Notes: a model not told the origin generated them from the sequence alone. DNA of 64,000 nucleotides from Dyadobacter sp. CY345 (GCF_021502725.1 NZ_JAKFFS010000006.1:310001-374000); one strand, 5' to 3'; positions 24,977 to 34,253 are shown, counted from the stretch's first letter. A program made the numbers and translations.

Positions 24977-25669
24977 ATGTCTGAAAATGATAAGCTTGAC
25001 AAAATCGTGGAAGCGAGGTTAAAACTTAAAGCCCGATTTGAGGAAAAAATGTTGCAAACCCCATCCGTGTCAGACGAACAACCTATGGGAACTGGGCCCA
25101 TCAACAGGCACGGTATGCCTCAGCTGCCGATTGGACAAATAAAAACTACAAAATGGCCAGTGCTGGATCTGGGTTTCAAACCTGATATTTCAACGTTAAA
25201 TTGGAAATTGACGATCAACGGCGAAGTTGAATCTCCTTTGGAGTTATCCTGGCAAGATTTTATGTCCTTACCCCAAACGAAAGATGTCAGTGATTTTCAC
25301 TGTGTAACCACCTGGTCCCGCATGGACGTTCCGTGGGTAGGGGTGAAACTCGCGGACCTTGCTGCCTTGGTATCTCCTAAATCGACAGCGACTCATATTC
25401 TTTGTTATGGCTATGATAAATACACAACAAATATCACTATCGAAGAAGCATTGAAAGATGATGTATTGTTAGTTCATACTGCCGATAATAAACCCCTGGA
25501 AAAAGATCATGGCGGTCCGGTGAGGATGATTACTCCACAACTTTACGCATGGAAAGGTACCAAATGGATTAACCGCATAGAATTTTTAAATAAAAATAAA
25601 CTGGGTTTCTGGGAGCTGAGGGGCTATTCTAATACGGCATATCCATGGCGAAACGACCGTTACAGTTAA
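24977..25669 (+). CDS. Sulfite-oxidase-like molybdopterin oxidoreductase (cytoplasmic)
   Basis: 230 residues. The Cys expected to ligate molybdenum is in 'DVSDFHCVTTWSRMDVPW', and 'WVGVKLADL' plus 'DHGGPVRMITPQLYAWKG' and 'KWINRIEF' are the standard SUOX-fold motifs (Pfam PF00174). No signal peptide is visible, unlike periplasmic YedY/MsrP, so it is probably cytoplasmic. The N terminus is a charged helix containing 'RLKLKARFEEK'. The reaction is unknown for this subgroup. This is the second molybdenum enzyme in the window. Probable operon with the VOC gene upstream. Confidence 0.9.
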   Translation: MSENDKLDKIVEARLKLKARFEEKMLQTPSVSDEQPMGTGPINRHGMPQLPIGQIKTTKWPVLDLGFKPDISTLNWKLTINGEVESPLELSWQDFMSLPQTKDVSDFHCVTTWSRMDVPWVGVKLADLAALVSPKSTATHILCYGYDKYTTNITIEEALKDDVLLVHTADNKPLEKDHGGPVRMITPQLYAWKGTKWINRIEFLNKNKLGFWELRGYSNTAYPWRNDRYS

Positions 25670-25747
25670 AATGTTCCCCATGTGGAAAAGTTGATATGTG
25701 CCTGGTATGATATTTGTTTTTATGTTTTAAACCAAACACAGATAGGC

Positions 25748-26050
25748 ATGTATTTCATCTCTTTCCATAATGGGAAACCAACCACCTCTTCATCAGAAGT
25801 TGCTGATCAATTCGGCAAATCTCACAATGATATTTTAAGATCAATCGAAACGCTTAATTGTACCAGAGAATTTAAGACAAGTAATTTCATACCGTCTCCA
25901 AACTTATGGCCATCAGGAAAACCTGATCCAACAATATTGATTACCAGAGAAGGACTGGTGCTGTTGGTGATGAATCTTAAAAGCCCTGCTCCACTTTCGT
26001 TTAGAAACAATGTAGTAGCCAAATTCGACGGAATGGTATCCACTCTATAA
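25748..26050 (+). CDS. Stand-alone Rha-domain protein (phage regulatory type)
   Basis: About 100 residues from the ATG at 25748; the frame is open further upstream, to an ATG at 25682, but the Rha homology starts here. The whole protein is one pRha domain: 'TTSSSEVADQFGKSHNDILR' matches the winged-helix start, followed by 'FIPSPNLWPSGKPDP', 'ILITREGLVLLVMNL' and 'NNVVAKFDGM', the usual end of the domain. Phage Rha proteins usually carry a second C-terminal domain, which is absent here. No other phage gene is nearby, so it is either a remnant or a domesticated regulator. Confidence 0.65.
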   Translation: MYFISFHNGKPTTSSSEVADQFGKSHNDILRSIETLNCTREFKTSNFIPSPNLWPSGKPDPTILITREGLVLLVMNLKSPAPLSFRNNVVAKFDGMVSTL

Positions 26051-26269
26051 ATTAGGGTTAGACGTCTGATGATAGTCTTTGCAATCTCGTGCGAGCTGAT
26101 TGCAAAGATCAAATTTTTCTCAAATTATTGGACATCTCTGCCGCATATATCTATTTTATTACCTTCGACGGTATTAATAAGACTTCTCCAATTTCCCTCC
26201 CTGTTTTCCAATAACTTCACATTCCGAGCGCCGAATGTAAAATTATTTTTACTTTTCAGGTAACAATAC

Positions 26270-26277
26270 TACATTTG
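26270..26277 (+). promoter_or_regulatory. Likely promoter of the hybrid kinase gene
   Basis: TACATTTG matches the -7 consensus. TTTT at 26247-26250 lies exactly 19 bases upstream, in place of TTTG. Transcription would begin near 26284, about 23 bases before the ATG. Confidence 0.5.
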
Positions 26278-26306
26278 AAGTAAGACTCAACGGGAACATT
26301 TTCTTC

Positions 26307-28919
26307 ATGCAGACTTCATTCAAAGACAAAGCACTCCGGTGGTCGTACATCAGTATTTTAATCGGACTGATCTTAATCTTCGCCTCTCAATACTTTGCAT
26401 ACAAAAATGTACAGGATTTATCGCTCCACAATCACGGTGTTAACGTAACTGTAAGGATACTGAATCAAACTGCAAATTTTGGATTATCTACCAAAGATGC
26501 GCAGTCGAACATGAATGAGTATGTCATAACTGGAAATGAGACATTGCTGGCCGATACTTATGCTACAAAAGTTAAACTTTTGGGTATGAGTGATACGTTG
26601 TTTAACCTTGTCAAAGGTGATAGAGTACAGACGGCTCGGGTGAGGAAACTGCTGGAAATTTCCGGGCAAATTGTGAAGAACGCACAGAATGTAATGAATG
26701 TTTACCGTGAGCAGGGAAATGAGAAAGCTTTTGAACTGATAAAGCAGGGAGAAGGCATAAGACTCAACAAATTGCTGACGAATACAATCGCTGCCATTGA
26801 GCATTCGGAAAAAAGTCATCTTGACCAACAGCGCGCACTGATACAAAAAACGCAAAAAAAGACAACTTTATTTATTACTGGCACAAGTATCTTCGGCTTT
26901 TTACTCACCGCCTTTGCCGTAATATCCCTGCTCTGGAATCAAAAAAAACAACGGCAGCTTGAACTGGAAATACGGCAAAAAGAACAAATCCTGGCTCAAT
27001 ATATTGAAGCGATTCCGGATGGTGTTATGGTCTTAAATACCAAAAAAGATATCGTTTTGTTAAATCAATCCGGCCGGGAAATGCTTGGCTTGACCGGTAA
27101 ACTTGAAACCCTGGCTGAACAAGTTAGTAAATTGGTTCTCCTAGATCCATCGACCTACAACATCCGCTTCACCCCTGACACTTTACCTGTAAGCCGTGCC
27201 TTGGAAGGAGAAAAATCGGATGGGAATAAAATTGATCTGATCAAAGACAATGCGCTTTTTCATTTGGAAACAAGCGTGCGTCCGGTCCTGGGGCTGGATG
27301 GTGAAATTACAAATGCTATCTCTGTTTTCAGAGACATCACAGAGCGGGCGAATTATGAGGCAACCCTTGAAAAGGCCAGAAAACTAGCCGAAAAGTCGGT
27401 TCGTGTGAAAGATATATTTCTCTCTAATGTCAGCCATGAAATCCGGACACCATTAAATGCTATTATCGGATTTACCAGTCTTTTGGAAGAGCAGGTTTTT
27501 GAAAAGAAAAGTAAAGATTTCGTCAGTTATATCAGAATGGCCAGCAGGAATCTTCTCGAACTGATCAACGATATTTTAGACTTTTCCAAGATTGAAGCAG
27601 GACAGGTTATTCTCGACAAAACGAATACGTCAATTTCGGAGCTAATCGAGTCAGTCTCGGTTATTATCAATCAGCGCGCGAATGAAAAAGGTATTCATTA
27701 TGAAAAGCATCTGTCTTCCGATCTACCTGAAGTTATTATTACCGACAAGCTCCGCATCTCCCAGATACTTTTAAATGTATGTGGAAATGCCATAAAATTT
27801 ACAGAAAAAGGTTCTGTGAAAATTCAGGCGATGCCGGTTTCGCCAATTGTCGATAATCTGCAAACCATTCGTTTTACGATAACAGATAGCGGAATTGGTA
27901 TTCCGGAAGATAAGGTTGATAAAATTTTTGAAAGATTTGTTCAGGCATCGGAAAGTACAACAAGGCTTTTCGGCGGTACAGGATTAGGACTTAGTATCGT
28001 TAAATCACTCGTGCAAATCCTTGGCGGAACAATTAAAGTGGAAAGCCAGTTTGGCCATGGAACAACTTTTATTCTGGATTTCCCGTTTGAGGTAGTGACG
28101 GATTATACGCCATCAGATAGTGAAGATTCATTCAACAATGAACCGGCCCATATTGGAAACATCCACGTTTTGGCTGCTGAGGACAACATTTTGAATCAAA
28201 AACTTCTTGAAGCTATTTTCGAGCGACTTTCGATTGATCTGACCATCGTCGGCAACGGTCAGGAAGCGATTGAAGCCATAGAGAAAAATAATTACGATCT
28301 GGTTTTGATGGATATTCAAATGCCGATTATGGATGGCTATACGGCCATTAAAAAGATTAGAAGCTCAATTTCTCAGACGCTGCCGATCATCACGATGACG
28401 GCCCATGCGATGGTTGGAGAAAAGGAAGAATGTCTGAGCATTGGGGCGAACAGCTATATTTCAAAACCTTTCCGGGAAATTGAACTGTTAAATACCATTT
28501 CCAGCCTGACCGGAAGACAAAATACCAACTTTAATGAAACCAATACAATTACCCATCACAATGAAGAATCTATGAGCACTAATATTGTAAATATTACCTA
28601 TCTAAACGAAATTACCGGCGGCGATCCAGACCTTCAAAAAGAACTTATTTCACTTTTTGAAGATGAACTGGAAGTCCAGTCCTCGATGATTCATCAGGCT
28701 GAAAGTTCCGGAGATAATGAAAAATTGCGCCAGGTCGTTCATAAATTCCGGTCGTCACTGTTTTCCGTTGGCTTGCTTGGTACCGCAGATAAATACAAAA
28801 AAATTGAAGGTGAACTCAAAAACAACATTCGCCCGGTTGATCTGAAAGAGCAATTGAACGGCTTACAAATTGAAGCAGAATTAGGGTTAACTGAATTGAA
28901 GGCTATTGAAATCGGTTAA
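26307..28919 (+). CDS. Hybrid sensor histidine kinase (CHASE3-PAS-HisKA-HATPase-REC-HPt)
   Basis: 870 residues. Membrane helices at about 13-31 and 187-209 flank a periplasmic CHASE3-like helical sensor ('EYVITGNETLLADTYATKV'). A PAS domain (about 225-345) follows. The HisKA domain has His377 in 'FLSNVSHEIRTPLNAIIGF'. The ATPase domain has the N box 'NVCGNAIKFTE' and G boxes 'DSGIGIPEDK' and 'GGTGLGLSIV'. The receiver has Asp669 in 'LVLMDIQMP', and a C-terminal HPt domain has His812 in 'VVHKFRSS'. All phosphotransfer residues are present, so it can run a full His-Asp-His relay, but no DNA-binding output is linked. It is monocistronic with its own promoter; the final acceptor is unknown. Confidence 0.94.
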   Translation: MQTSFKDKALRWSYISILIGLILIFASQYFAYKNVQDLSLHNHGVNVTVRILNQTANFGLSTKDAQSNMNEYVITGNETLLADTYATKVKLLGMSDTLFNLVKGDRVQTARVRKLLEISGQIVKNAQNVMNVYREQGNEKAFELIKQGEGIRLNKLLTNTIAAIEHSEKSHLDQQRALIQKTQKKTTLFITGTSIFGFLLTAFAVISLLWNQKKQRQLELEIRQKEQILAQYIEAIPDGVMVLNTKKDIVLLNQSGREMLGLTGKLETLAEQVSKLVLLDPSTYNIRFTPDTLPVSRALEGEKSDGNKIDLIKDNALFHLETSVRPVLGLDGEITNAISVFRDITERANYEATLEKARKLAEKSVRVKDIFLSNVSHEIRTPLNAIIGFTSLLEEQVFEKKSKDFVSYIRMASRNLLELINDILDFSKIEAGQVILDKTNTSISELIESVSVIINQRANEKGIHYEKHLSSDLPEVIITDKLRISQILLNVCGNAIKFTEKGSVKIQAMPVSPIVDNLQTIRFTITDSGIGIPEDKVDKIFERFVQASESTTRLFGGTGLGLSIVKSLVQILGGTIKVESQFGHGTTFILDFPFEVVTDYTPSDSEDSFNNEPAHIGNIHVLAAEDNILNQKLLEAIFERLSIDLTIVGNGQEAIEAIEKNNYDLVLMDIQMPIMDGYTAIKKIRSSISQTLPIITMTAHAMVGEKEECLSIGANSYISKPFREIELLNTISSLTGRQNTNFNETNTITHHNEESMSTNIVNITYLNEITGGDPDLQKELISLFEDELEVQSSMIHQAESSGDNEKLRQVVHKFRSSLFSVGLLGTADKYKKIEGELKNNIRPVDLKEQLNGLQIEAELGLTELKAIEIG

Positions 28920-29054
28920 TACCATAATAACCCTAGTGTGTAGATTTCTTGATTATTTGAACAAATCATACGATTTAGGATCAGCCTTTCACCTACCCTA
29001 ATTTAATCTTTCGTAGGAAACAGGCAGACATCAATTTTCTAACCCGCTCCTAAA

Positions 29055-29090
29055 AAAGAAGCTTCCCTCTTAAAACAGGGAAGCTTCTTT
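29055..29090. terminator. Bidirectional intrinsic terminator
   Basis: AAAGAAGCTTCCCT (29055-29068) pairs perfectly with AGGGAAGCTTCTTT (29077-29090). It lies between the convergent hybrid kinase gene (+) and the efflux operon (-). Confidence 0.9.
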
Positions 29091-29126
29091 AAACTACTAC
29101 TATACCAAATTAACAAACACTTATTA

Positions 29127-30701
29127 TTAATGAACCGATGACGGATCAATCTTGGTTTTACCGCTCCTTGTCATTAAAACAAAAGGAACGCAGAATAAAA
29201 ATAAACAGCCCAGGAAAAGGAACACGTCCATATATGAAAGCACCGTCGCCTGTTTGTAAATGCTATATTCCAGCGTTTGATAACCGCTCTTCAACGCAAT
29301 ATCAGGGCTCATACCTTTTGCCATAAAATTTCTCTGCAATCCTTCAACGCGTTGTTGAACCACAGGATTGTTAACATCAAGACGACTTACCAGATCACTT
29401 CTGTGCTGCATGTTTTGTCTGGCTATATAAGTGGTAATTACTGCCACACCGAATGATCCTCCAAGCTGGCGCATCATCCCCGTAAACGCTGCCCCCTCCC
29501 CGATTTCTCTACCCTTCAATGTTGATAAAGCCAGTGTTGAAATTGGTACGAACAGAAAGCCCAGCCCTGCACCTCTTACAATGAGCATCCAAAAAAATGC
29601 GTCAGAACCGGTATCGGGAGTCAGGATAAAATAACCCCAGATGCTGTAAATAAAGAAAACTACCATTCCACCAGCAACCAGATACTGCTGTTTCACACCA
29701 CGCTGGATAAGCTGCCCGACTATTGGCATACAGAAAGCTGTGACCAATGCAGCCGGTACCATAAGCATACCCGATTGCGTTGCCGTCCATCCGAGAGTCG
29801 CTTGTGTGTAAAGCGGAATAACGAATGTTGAACCGTAAAGTCCGAAACCTAAGACAAAGGAAAGAACAGTACCAATGAGGAGATTGCTATTCTTCAAAAC
29901 CCTAAGCGCCACGATCGGGTTCTTATAACTCAGCTCACGCCAGATGAAGAAGAAAAATCCGAGCACCGCAGTGACTGTGCAAATAATGATAATTTCGTCG
30001 TTGAACCAGTCGTCTTCCTGACCTTTTTCCAACACGTATTGTAAAGAACCAACTGCAAGAGCCAGAAGGACTATACCCCACCAGTCAATTTCACTGGCTG
30101 ATTTTTTCTCAGAATATTTAGGGCTGCGAATAAATTGCATTGTTAAAAGCGCTGCAATTGCTCCAAGTGGAAGATTGATGTAAAATATGTAGGGCCAGCT
30201 AAAATTATCTACGATATATCCACCCAGCGGAGGCCCTAACGTTGGACCTACAATTACGCCCAACCCATAAATCGCCTGAGCCATACCACGTTTTTCAGGC
30301 GGATAACTTTCAGTGATCAAAGTTTGTGCAGTAACCAAAAGCGCTCCACCTCCAAAACCTTGAATCAAACGGAAAAATACAAGCTCCCAGATATTATCTG
30401 AATTTCCGCAACAAAACGAGGCAACAGTAAAAATAATAATTGACGCTGCGAAGTAATTCCGGCGGCCAAATTGCTGTGAAAGCCAGCTCGTCATGGGTAC
30501 GATGATTACGTTACCAATGGCATAGGCTGTAATAACCCAGCTCACTTCGGAAAGTGTTCCTCCCAAATTCCCCCGCATATCATTCAGTGCCACGTTCACG
30601 ATCGTCGTATCGACAATTTCCAGAAGCGCACACATAACGGCTGTGATTGTAATGATTACCCTTCGAAAGCCGTATTCTACAAGGGATGGTTGTAATTCCA
30701 T
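29127..30701 (-). CDS. DHA2-family drug efflux permease (EmrB-like)
   Basis: 524 residues with about 14 predicted membrane helices, typical of the DHA2 branch of the MFS (drug:H+ antiporters with 14 TMS). Motifs include 'LEIVDTTIVNVALNDMRGNL' (motif D1), 'SWLSQQFGRRNYF' (motif A) and 'GLGVIVGPTLGPPLGGYI' (motif C, the antiporter motif). With the HlyD-type adaptor upstream and the TolC-type channel before that, it should form a tripartite pump spanning both membranes. It is the last gene of the tetR-tolC-hlyD-emrB operon and is followed by a strong terminator. Confidence 0.94.
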   Translation of the reverse strand: MELQPSLVEYGFRRVIITITAVMCALLEIVDTTIVNVALNDMRGNLGGTLSEVSWVITAYAIGNVIIVPMTSWLSQQFGRRNYFAASIIIFTVASFCCGNSDNIWELVFFRLIQGFGGGALLVTAQTLITESYPPEKRGMAQAIYGLGVIVGPTLGPPLGGYIVDNFSWPYIFYINLPLGAIAALLTMQFIRSPKYSEKKSASEIDWWGIVLLALAVGSLQYVLEKGQEDDWFNDEIIIICTVTAVLGFFFFIWRELSYKNPIVALRVLKNSNLLIGTVLSFVLGFGLYGSTFVIPLYTQATLGWTATQSGMLMVPAALVTAFCMPIVGQLIQRGVKQQYLVAGGMVVFFIYSIWGYFILTPDTGSDAFFWMLIVRGAGLGFLFVPISTLALSTLKGREIGEGAAFTGMMRQLGGSFGVAVITTYIARQNMQHRSDLVSRLDVNNPVVQQRVEGLQRNFMAKGMSPDIALKSGYQTLEYSIYKQATVLSYMDVFLFLGCLFLFCVPFVLMTRSGKTKIDPSSVH

Positions 30702-30774
30702 ATGCTAATATTTTTATTGATGTTAAGATCTGGGCTAGTTTGCAACCGCAACTCACCACTGAATTACCTACATC

Positions 30775-31884
30775 TTAATCAAGCTCAACATCAACAAAGA
30801 CATTCATTCCCGGACGCAGACGTTGAATAAATTCGTCTTTTACTTCTTTAAATTCAATGCGAACCGGAAGGCGCTGAACCACTTTCACGAAGTTTCCACT
30901 AGCGTTGTCAGGTGGCAAAAGTGCAAAACGAGCGCCTGTTGCAGGTGAAAACGAGGCTACTTTGGCTTCAAAGACGTGGTCAGGATAAGCATCGATATGA
31001 ACCTTAACTTCTTGTCCCAGTTTCATTTTTATAAGCTGAGTTTCTTTAAAGTTGGCAACAACCCAAGGCTGGCTGTTTGCAATTATGCTAAAAAGTGACT
31101 GTCCGGCTTGCAAATACTGGCCCAATTGCGCGTTTACTTTCGATACATGACCATCAGTTGGCGCTGTGATAATGGTATACGATAAATTCAATTTCGCGTT
31201 ATCAATATCAGCCTGACGTGCTTTAATTGTTGCGTTAACAACACTGGTCTGACGTGAAGTTGCAGCGGTTTGCGAAGTTGCTGCTTTTGCCTGACGTTGT
31301 GCCGCGTTTTTCTGAGAGATCAGTACCTGAAGCTGACGTTCCGCAGTTTGTTTTGTAGCCAACGCCTGCTCATATTCCTGTTGTGTAATCGAATGATCTT
31401 TGATCAGATTTTCATATCTGGCGAAATCCTGGTTTGCTCTCCAAACGCTAACTTTTGCCTGTTCAATCTGCGCTTCTGCAACTTCAACGTTCGCAATATA
31501 CGTGCTGCCGCTGGCAACGGATGCATTTGTGGTGGCGTTCGCTACGACAAGATTCCCCTGAGAAGCATACAAGTTTGCTTGTGCCTGTTCCAATTTAATT
31601 AACTGGTCGCGGTTGTCAAGTACAATCAGCGTATCGCCTTTATGGACCATCTGATTATCTTTCACTTTAATTTCTGTGATATAACCTGAAATTCTTGGAA
31701 TTACCGGGCTGATGTTTGCATCAATCTGCGCGTCATCTGTTTCTTCGTGATGAAGGCCGTGATTGTATTTTGTATAGCCCCAGGTTCCTCCCACAATGAC
31801 AAGAACTGCAAGGATAATAACGAATGTGTAACTTTTCTTTTTAGGTGCCTCAATTTCAGCGCCGGTGTTTTGATTGGTTTCCAT
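30775..31884 (-). CDS. HlyD/EmrA-family membrane fusion (adaptor) protein
   Basis: 369 residues. There is an N-terminal membrane anchor ('FVIILAVLVIVGGTWGYTKY', about residues 22-41), then the barrel-sandwich lipoyl-like half motif 'DAQIDANISPVIPRISGYI'. A long coiled coil follows (about 95-225), then the second half 'SYTIITAPTDGHVSKVNAQL' and a beta-barrel domain ('GQEVKVHIDAYPDHVFEA'). The EmrA pattern of a single TM and alpha-hairpin links an inner-membrane MFS pump to TolC. It lies between the tolC-like and DHA2 genes, 72 and 73 bases from each. Confidence 0.94.
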   Translation of the reverse strand: METNQNTGAEIEAPKKKSYTFVIILAVLVIVGGTWGYTKYNHGLHHEETDDAQIDANISPVIPRISGYITEIKVKDNQMVHKGDTLIVLDNRDQLIKLEQAQANLYASQGNLVVANATTNASVASGSTYIANVEVAEAQIEQAKVSVWRANQDFARYENLIKDHSITQQEYEQALATKQTAERQLQVLISQKNAAQRQAKAATSQTAATSRQTSVVNATIKARQADIDNAKLNLSYTIITAPTDGHVSKVNAQLGQYLQAGQSLFSIIANSQPWVVANFKETQLIKMKLGQEVKVHIDAYPDHVFEAKVASFSPATGARFALLPPDNASGNFVKVVQRLPVRIEFKEVKDEFIQRLRPGMNVFVDVELD

Positions 31885-31956
31885 AGTCTTTGGAATAAAA
31901 AAATGTTAGAATGTGCGGACAAGCGATACTTTTTCGCCGCTGTTTTAAAAATTTGG

Positions 31957-33291
31957 TTAGTTAATTACGCCGGCAGTTTGTTCCAGCTTTTTGTAAGCTA
32001 TGATCGCATCGGCTTTTGCAGCAGCATAGTTTATCCTAGACTGAACCTGCGCAACGTCTGCATCCAAAAGTTCAGTGGTAGTTACCAGGCTGTTATCGTA
32101 TTTATTTTTCGTGATTCTGTAATTTTCACCAGCCTGCTCAACAGCTTTTTCATATACCTCAATCTTCTTCTTGCTTAGTACGTAATTGTAATAAGCTGTG
32201 TTAACTTCCAGGTGTATACGATCGAGTAAAATCTCTTCATTTGTTTTCATCTGGTAAAGTCTTGTTTTAGCTTCCTCAATTTTAGCTCCTGTTTTCCACA
32301 ATGAAGCAAGATTATAACTTACCCCAATACCTGCGTTAAATGCGTTTGGAACCGTTACAAAACCGGGAATACTCAAAGCAACATAACCACCAGTCAGTGC
32401 TACACTTGGATAAAAATCCGCTTTGGCAACACGAATGTCAGATCCGGCGGCTTTTTGACGAATCGCAATCGCAGCCATATCCTTTCGATGTGTCAGTGCC
32501 GTTTGCTCCCAATCCATAGCATTTCCAGCTTCTTTCAAAATTTCAAAACTGCTGGAATCGGCCATAATGGAAGTGCCTTCCGGTAAACCCAAAAGCAGAT
32601 TCATATTAATGGTGGTAATTTTCAAGTCGTTTTCAGCTTCCATCAAAGCCAGCTGCACGTTGGATTCCTGCAAAGTCGCTTTTAACAAATCGTTACGGGC
32701 GATGATGCCGTTTTTCTCGCGGTTTGTAAATTCGGTAACACGTTCATGTTCACGGACTAAGTTTTCAGCGACCAGATCTACTGATCTTTTTGCTTTATAT
32801 AAATTCCCGTATGCCATAATTGCATTCTGAATTATTGCCTGACGATCACCCTCGGCATCAAGTCTTGAAGCTTCCTGCAAAAATCTGGCAGATTCCAGGC
32901 TGTATTTATAACGAAAACCTGAAAAAAGTGGAACAGATGCACTTGCCATTCCATACATCACCTGATTTACGTGAAGCGAACTCATTCCCGAAGAATCTCC
33001 CGTGCTTTCACCGCCGGTTTTTAAACTAACGTTAGGCGTATTTAATCTCAGATAAGATGCAGAAACAGCAAAACTTGGTAACTGATTATCTTTAATCTGG
33101 CGAATGTTAAGTCCAGCTATATCGACGTTAGACTGGCTCAATTTCAATTGTTTGCTGTTTTTCAGACTAAGCTCTACGGCTTCTTCCAGCGTGATCTGGC
33201 GTGGTGTTTGTGCGAATGAATGGGAAGATGCTGCCATCACTAAAATTGCGATTACTGCAAAAGCCATTCTTGTACTACTCAATGGTTTCAT
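31957..33291 (-). CDS. TolC-family outer membrane efflux protein
   Basis: 444 residues. A signal peptide ends at 'ASSHSFAQ' (about residue 28). Two repeated outer-membrane-efflux (OEP) halves follow, with 'ITLEEAVELSLKNSKQLK' and the equivalent second half, 'EEILLDRIHLEVNTAYYNYV' and 'YDNSLVTTTELLDADVAQVQ', forming the alpha-helical tunnel. This start overlaps the stop of the upstream TetR gene (ATATGAAACC...TAG), implying translational coupling; a later Met at 33267 is possible but would cut the signal. It provides the outer-membrane exit for the adjacent HlyD-DHA2 pump. Confidence 0.93.
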   Translation of the reverse strand: MKPLSSTRMAFAVIAILVMAASSHSFAQTPRQITLEEAVELSLKNSKQLKLSQSNVDIAGLNIRQIKDNQLPSFAVSASYLRLNTPNVSLKTGGESTGDSSGMSSLHVNQVMYGMASASVPLFSGFRYKYSLESARFLQEASRLDAEGDRQAIIQNAIMAYGNLYKAKRSVDLVAENLVREHERVTEFTNREKNGIIARNDLLKATLQESNVQLALMEAENDLKITTINMNLLLGLPEGTSIMADSSSFEILKEAGNAMDWEQTALTHRKDMAAIAIRQKAAGSDIRVAKADFYPSVALTGGYVALSIPGFVTVPNAFNAGIGVSYNLASLWKTGAKIEEAKTRLYQMKTNEEILLDRIHLEVNTAYYNYVLSKKKIEVYEKAVEQAGENYRITKNKYDNSLVTTTELLDADVAQVQSRINYAAAKADAIIAYKKLEQTAGVIN

Positions 33292-33934
33292 ATGCTACTG
33301 TTGCTTTGAAGATACTCTTTAAATGTTTGCTCAATTTAAGTTTCAGGTCCTTTTCAAATTCTTCCTGAGTAAGATGTTCAAGATTATTTATTTTTCTAAA
33401 AAACGACTGTGTGGTTATCACCTGATTGACAGTTCCGTAGAGAGTTGCAGAAAGTAATAAGACATCAATATCCTCTCTAAAATGACCATTATTTTGTCCC
33501 TCTTTTATAATTGTATCAAGCCCCTTCCAGTTTTTCAATTTCAAATCGAAAATCAGATCTGATATCACCTGCGTCCGATCTTCTCCCGAAAGCTGCTCGC
33601 GCAGCATAATATTGTGAAATGACTGATTGCCCATTAATCTGTCGATTGCGCTATCAATCAGGATAAAAACTTTCTGGATCGGAGTTAAATCGTCGTTGGC
33701 TATGATCGTTTCCAGCCGCGTTGTTGATTCTACACTTCTTACCTCAAAAAGCGCTTCAATCAATTTTTCTTTTGAACCGAAATAATATGAGATCATCGAA
33801 ACGTTAATATCTGCCTCATGAGCAATATCACGTATCGATGTCCCGGAAAAGCCTTTTCCTGCAAAAAGCCGCTCCGCCACATTGATGATCTGTAATTGTT
33901 TTGCGTTGTATTCCATTTTGTTGACTATCAGCAT
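33275..33934 (-). CDS. TetR/AcrR-family repressor of the efflux operon
   Basis: About 219 residues. I chose the ATG at 33934, because the predicted transcription start (near 33967) lies inside the earlier ATG at 33976; 33916 is also possible. The HTH is 'GFSGTSIRDIAHEADINVSM' continuing 'ISYYFGSKEKL', the standard TetR N-terminal signature. The C-terminal ligand domain is helical with 'NIMLREQLSGEDRTQ'. It is the first gene of a four-gene efflux operon and overlaps tolC by 17 bases. A perfect inverted repeat covering its own promoter makes negative autoregulation likely, with release by a drug ligand. Confidence 0.93.
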   Translation of the reverse strand: MLIVNKMEYNAKQLQIINVAERLFAGKGFSGTSIRDIAHEADINVSMISYYFGSKEKLIEALFEVRSVESTTRLETIIANDDLTPIQKVFILIDSAIDRLMGNQSFHNIMLREQLSGEDRTQVISDLIFDLKLKNWKGLDTIIKEGQNNGHFREDIDVLLLSATLYGTVNQVITTQSFFRKINNLEHLTQEEFEKDLKLKLSKHLKSIFKATVAYETIE

Positions 33935-33973
33935 CTTTTTACGTTCTATTCCATTCCTGGCTGATTGATGATA

Positions 33974-34005
33974 CAAATGTAACAGAAGGAAAATAACAAA
34001 TCAAA
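33974..34005 (-). promoter_or_regulatory. Promoter of the tetR-tolC-hlyD-emrB operon
   Basis: Read on the minus strand, TTTG (34002-34005), 20 bases, then TACATTTG (33974-33981): a good Bacteroidota promoter. The -33 TTTG lies inside the left arm of the operator, so a bound repressor would block RNA polymerase. Confidence 0.7.
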
Positions 34006-34040
34006 CGTTTGTTTGAATAAACTAAACAAACGTTTGATTT
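33998..34040. promoter_or_regulatory. TetR operator: perfect 17-bp inverted repeat
   Basis: Bases 33998-34014 are the exact reverse complement of 34024-34040, with a 9-base spacer. Each arm holds its own palindrome CAAACGTTTG (34002-34011 and 34027-34036), centres 25 bp apart, so two repressor dimers could bind. The left arm covers the -33 box of the operon. Position and symmetry point to the adjacent TetR protein as ligand. Confidence 0.85.
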
Positions 34041-34221
34041 ATTCAAGCAGTCATAAGAATAGTACCATTAAAATTATTTTAATGTGATTTTAGACGAAAA
34101 ATCGTTGGTGTTATAACATTCCAATGACTTCTTGCCGCTCAGGAAATTGCGATTGGACCAACATTACCAAACTCCAATCAGAAAACTTCTGGAAAGGTGA
34201 AATTTGAAAATAGGCAAAAAC
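34041..34221. other. Spacer between the efflux operator and the ruvC terminator
   Basis: With the operator and promoter this makes a gap of over 300 bases without a gene. Nothing further was recognised in this part: no open frame with coding character, RNA gene or repeat. Confidence 0.5.
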
Positions 34222-34253
34222 GAAAAGAGCCGGAAATAATCCAGGCTCTTTTC
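34222..34253 (-). terminator. Intrinsic terminator of ruvC
   Basis: GAAAAGAGCC (34222-34231) pairs with GGCTCTTTTC (34244-34253) around a 12-base loop, with a T-rich tract following on the minus strand. Confidence 0.7.

Noticed and set aside
26069..26263. Open frame of 64 codons between the Rha gene and the hybrid kinase
   Set aside because: Low-complexity translation, no start context and no recognisable protein; it overlaps the upstream region that carries the kinase promoter.
25670..26306. Prophage remnant around the Rha domain
   Set aside because: No integrase, capsid, repressor or direct repeat is seen nearby, so a prophage cannot be supported.
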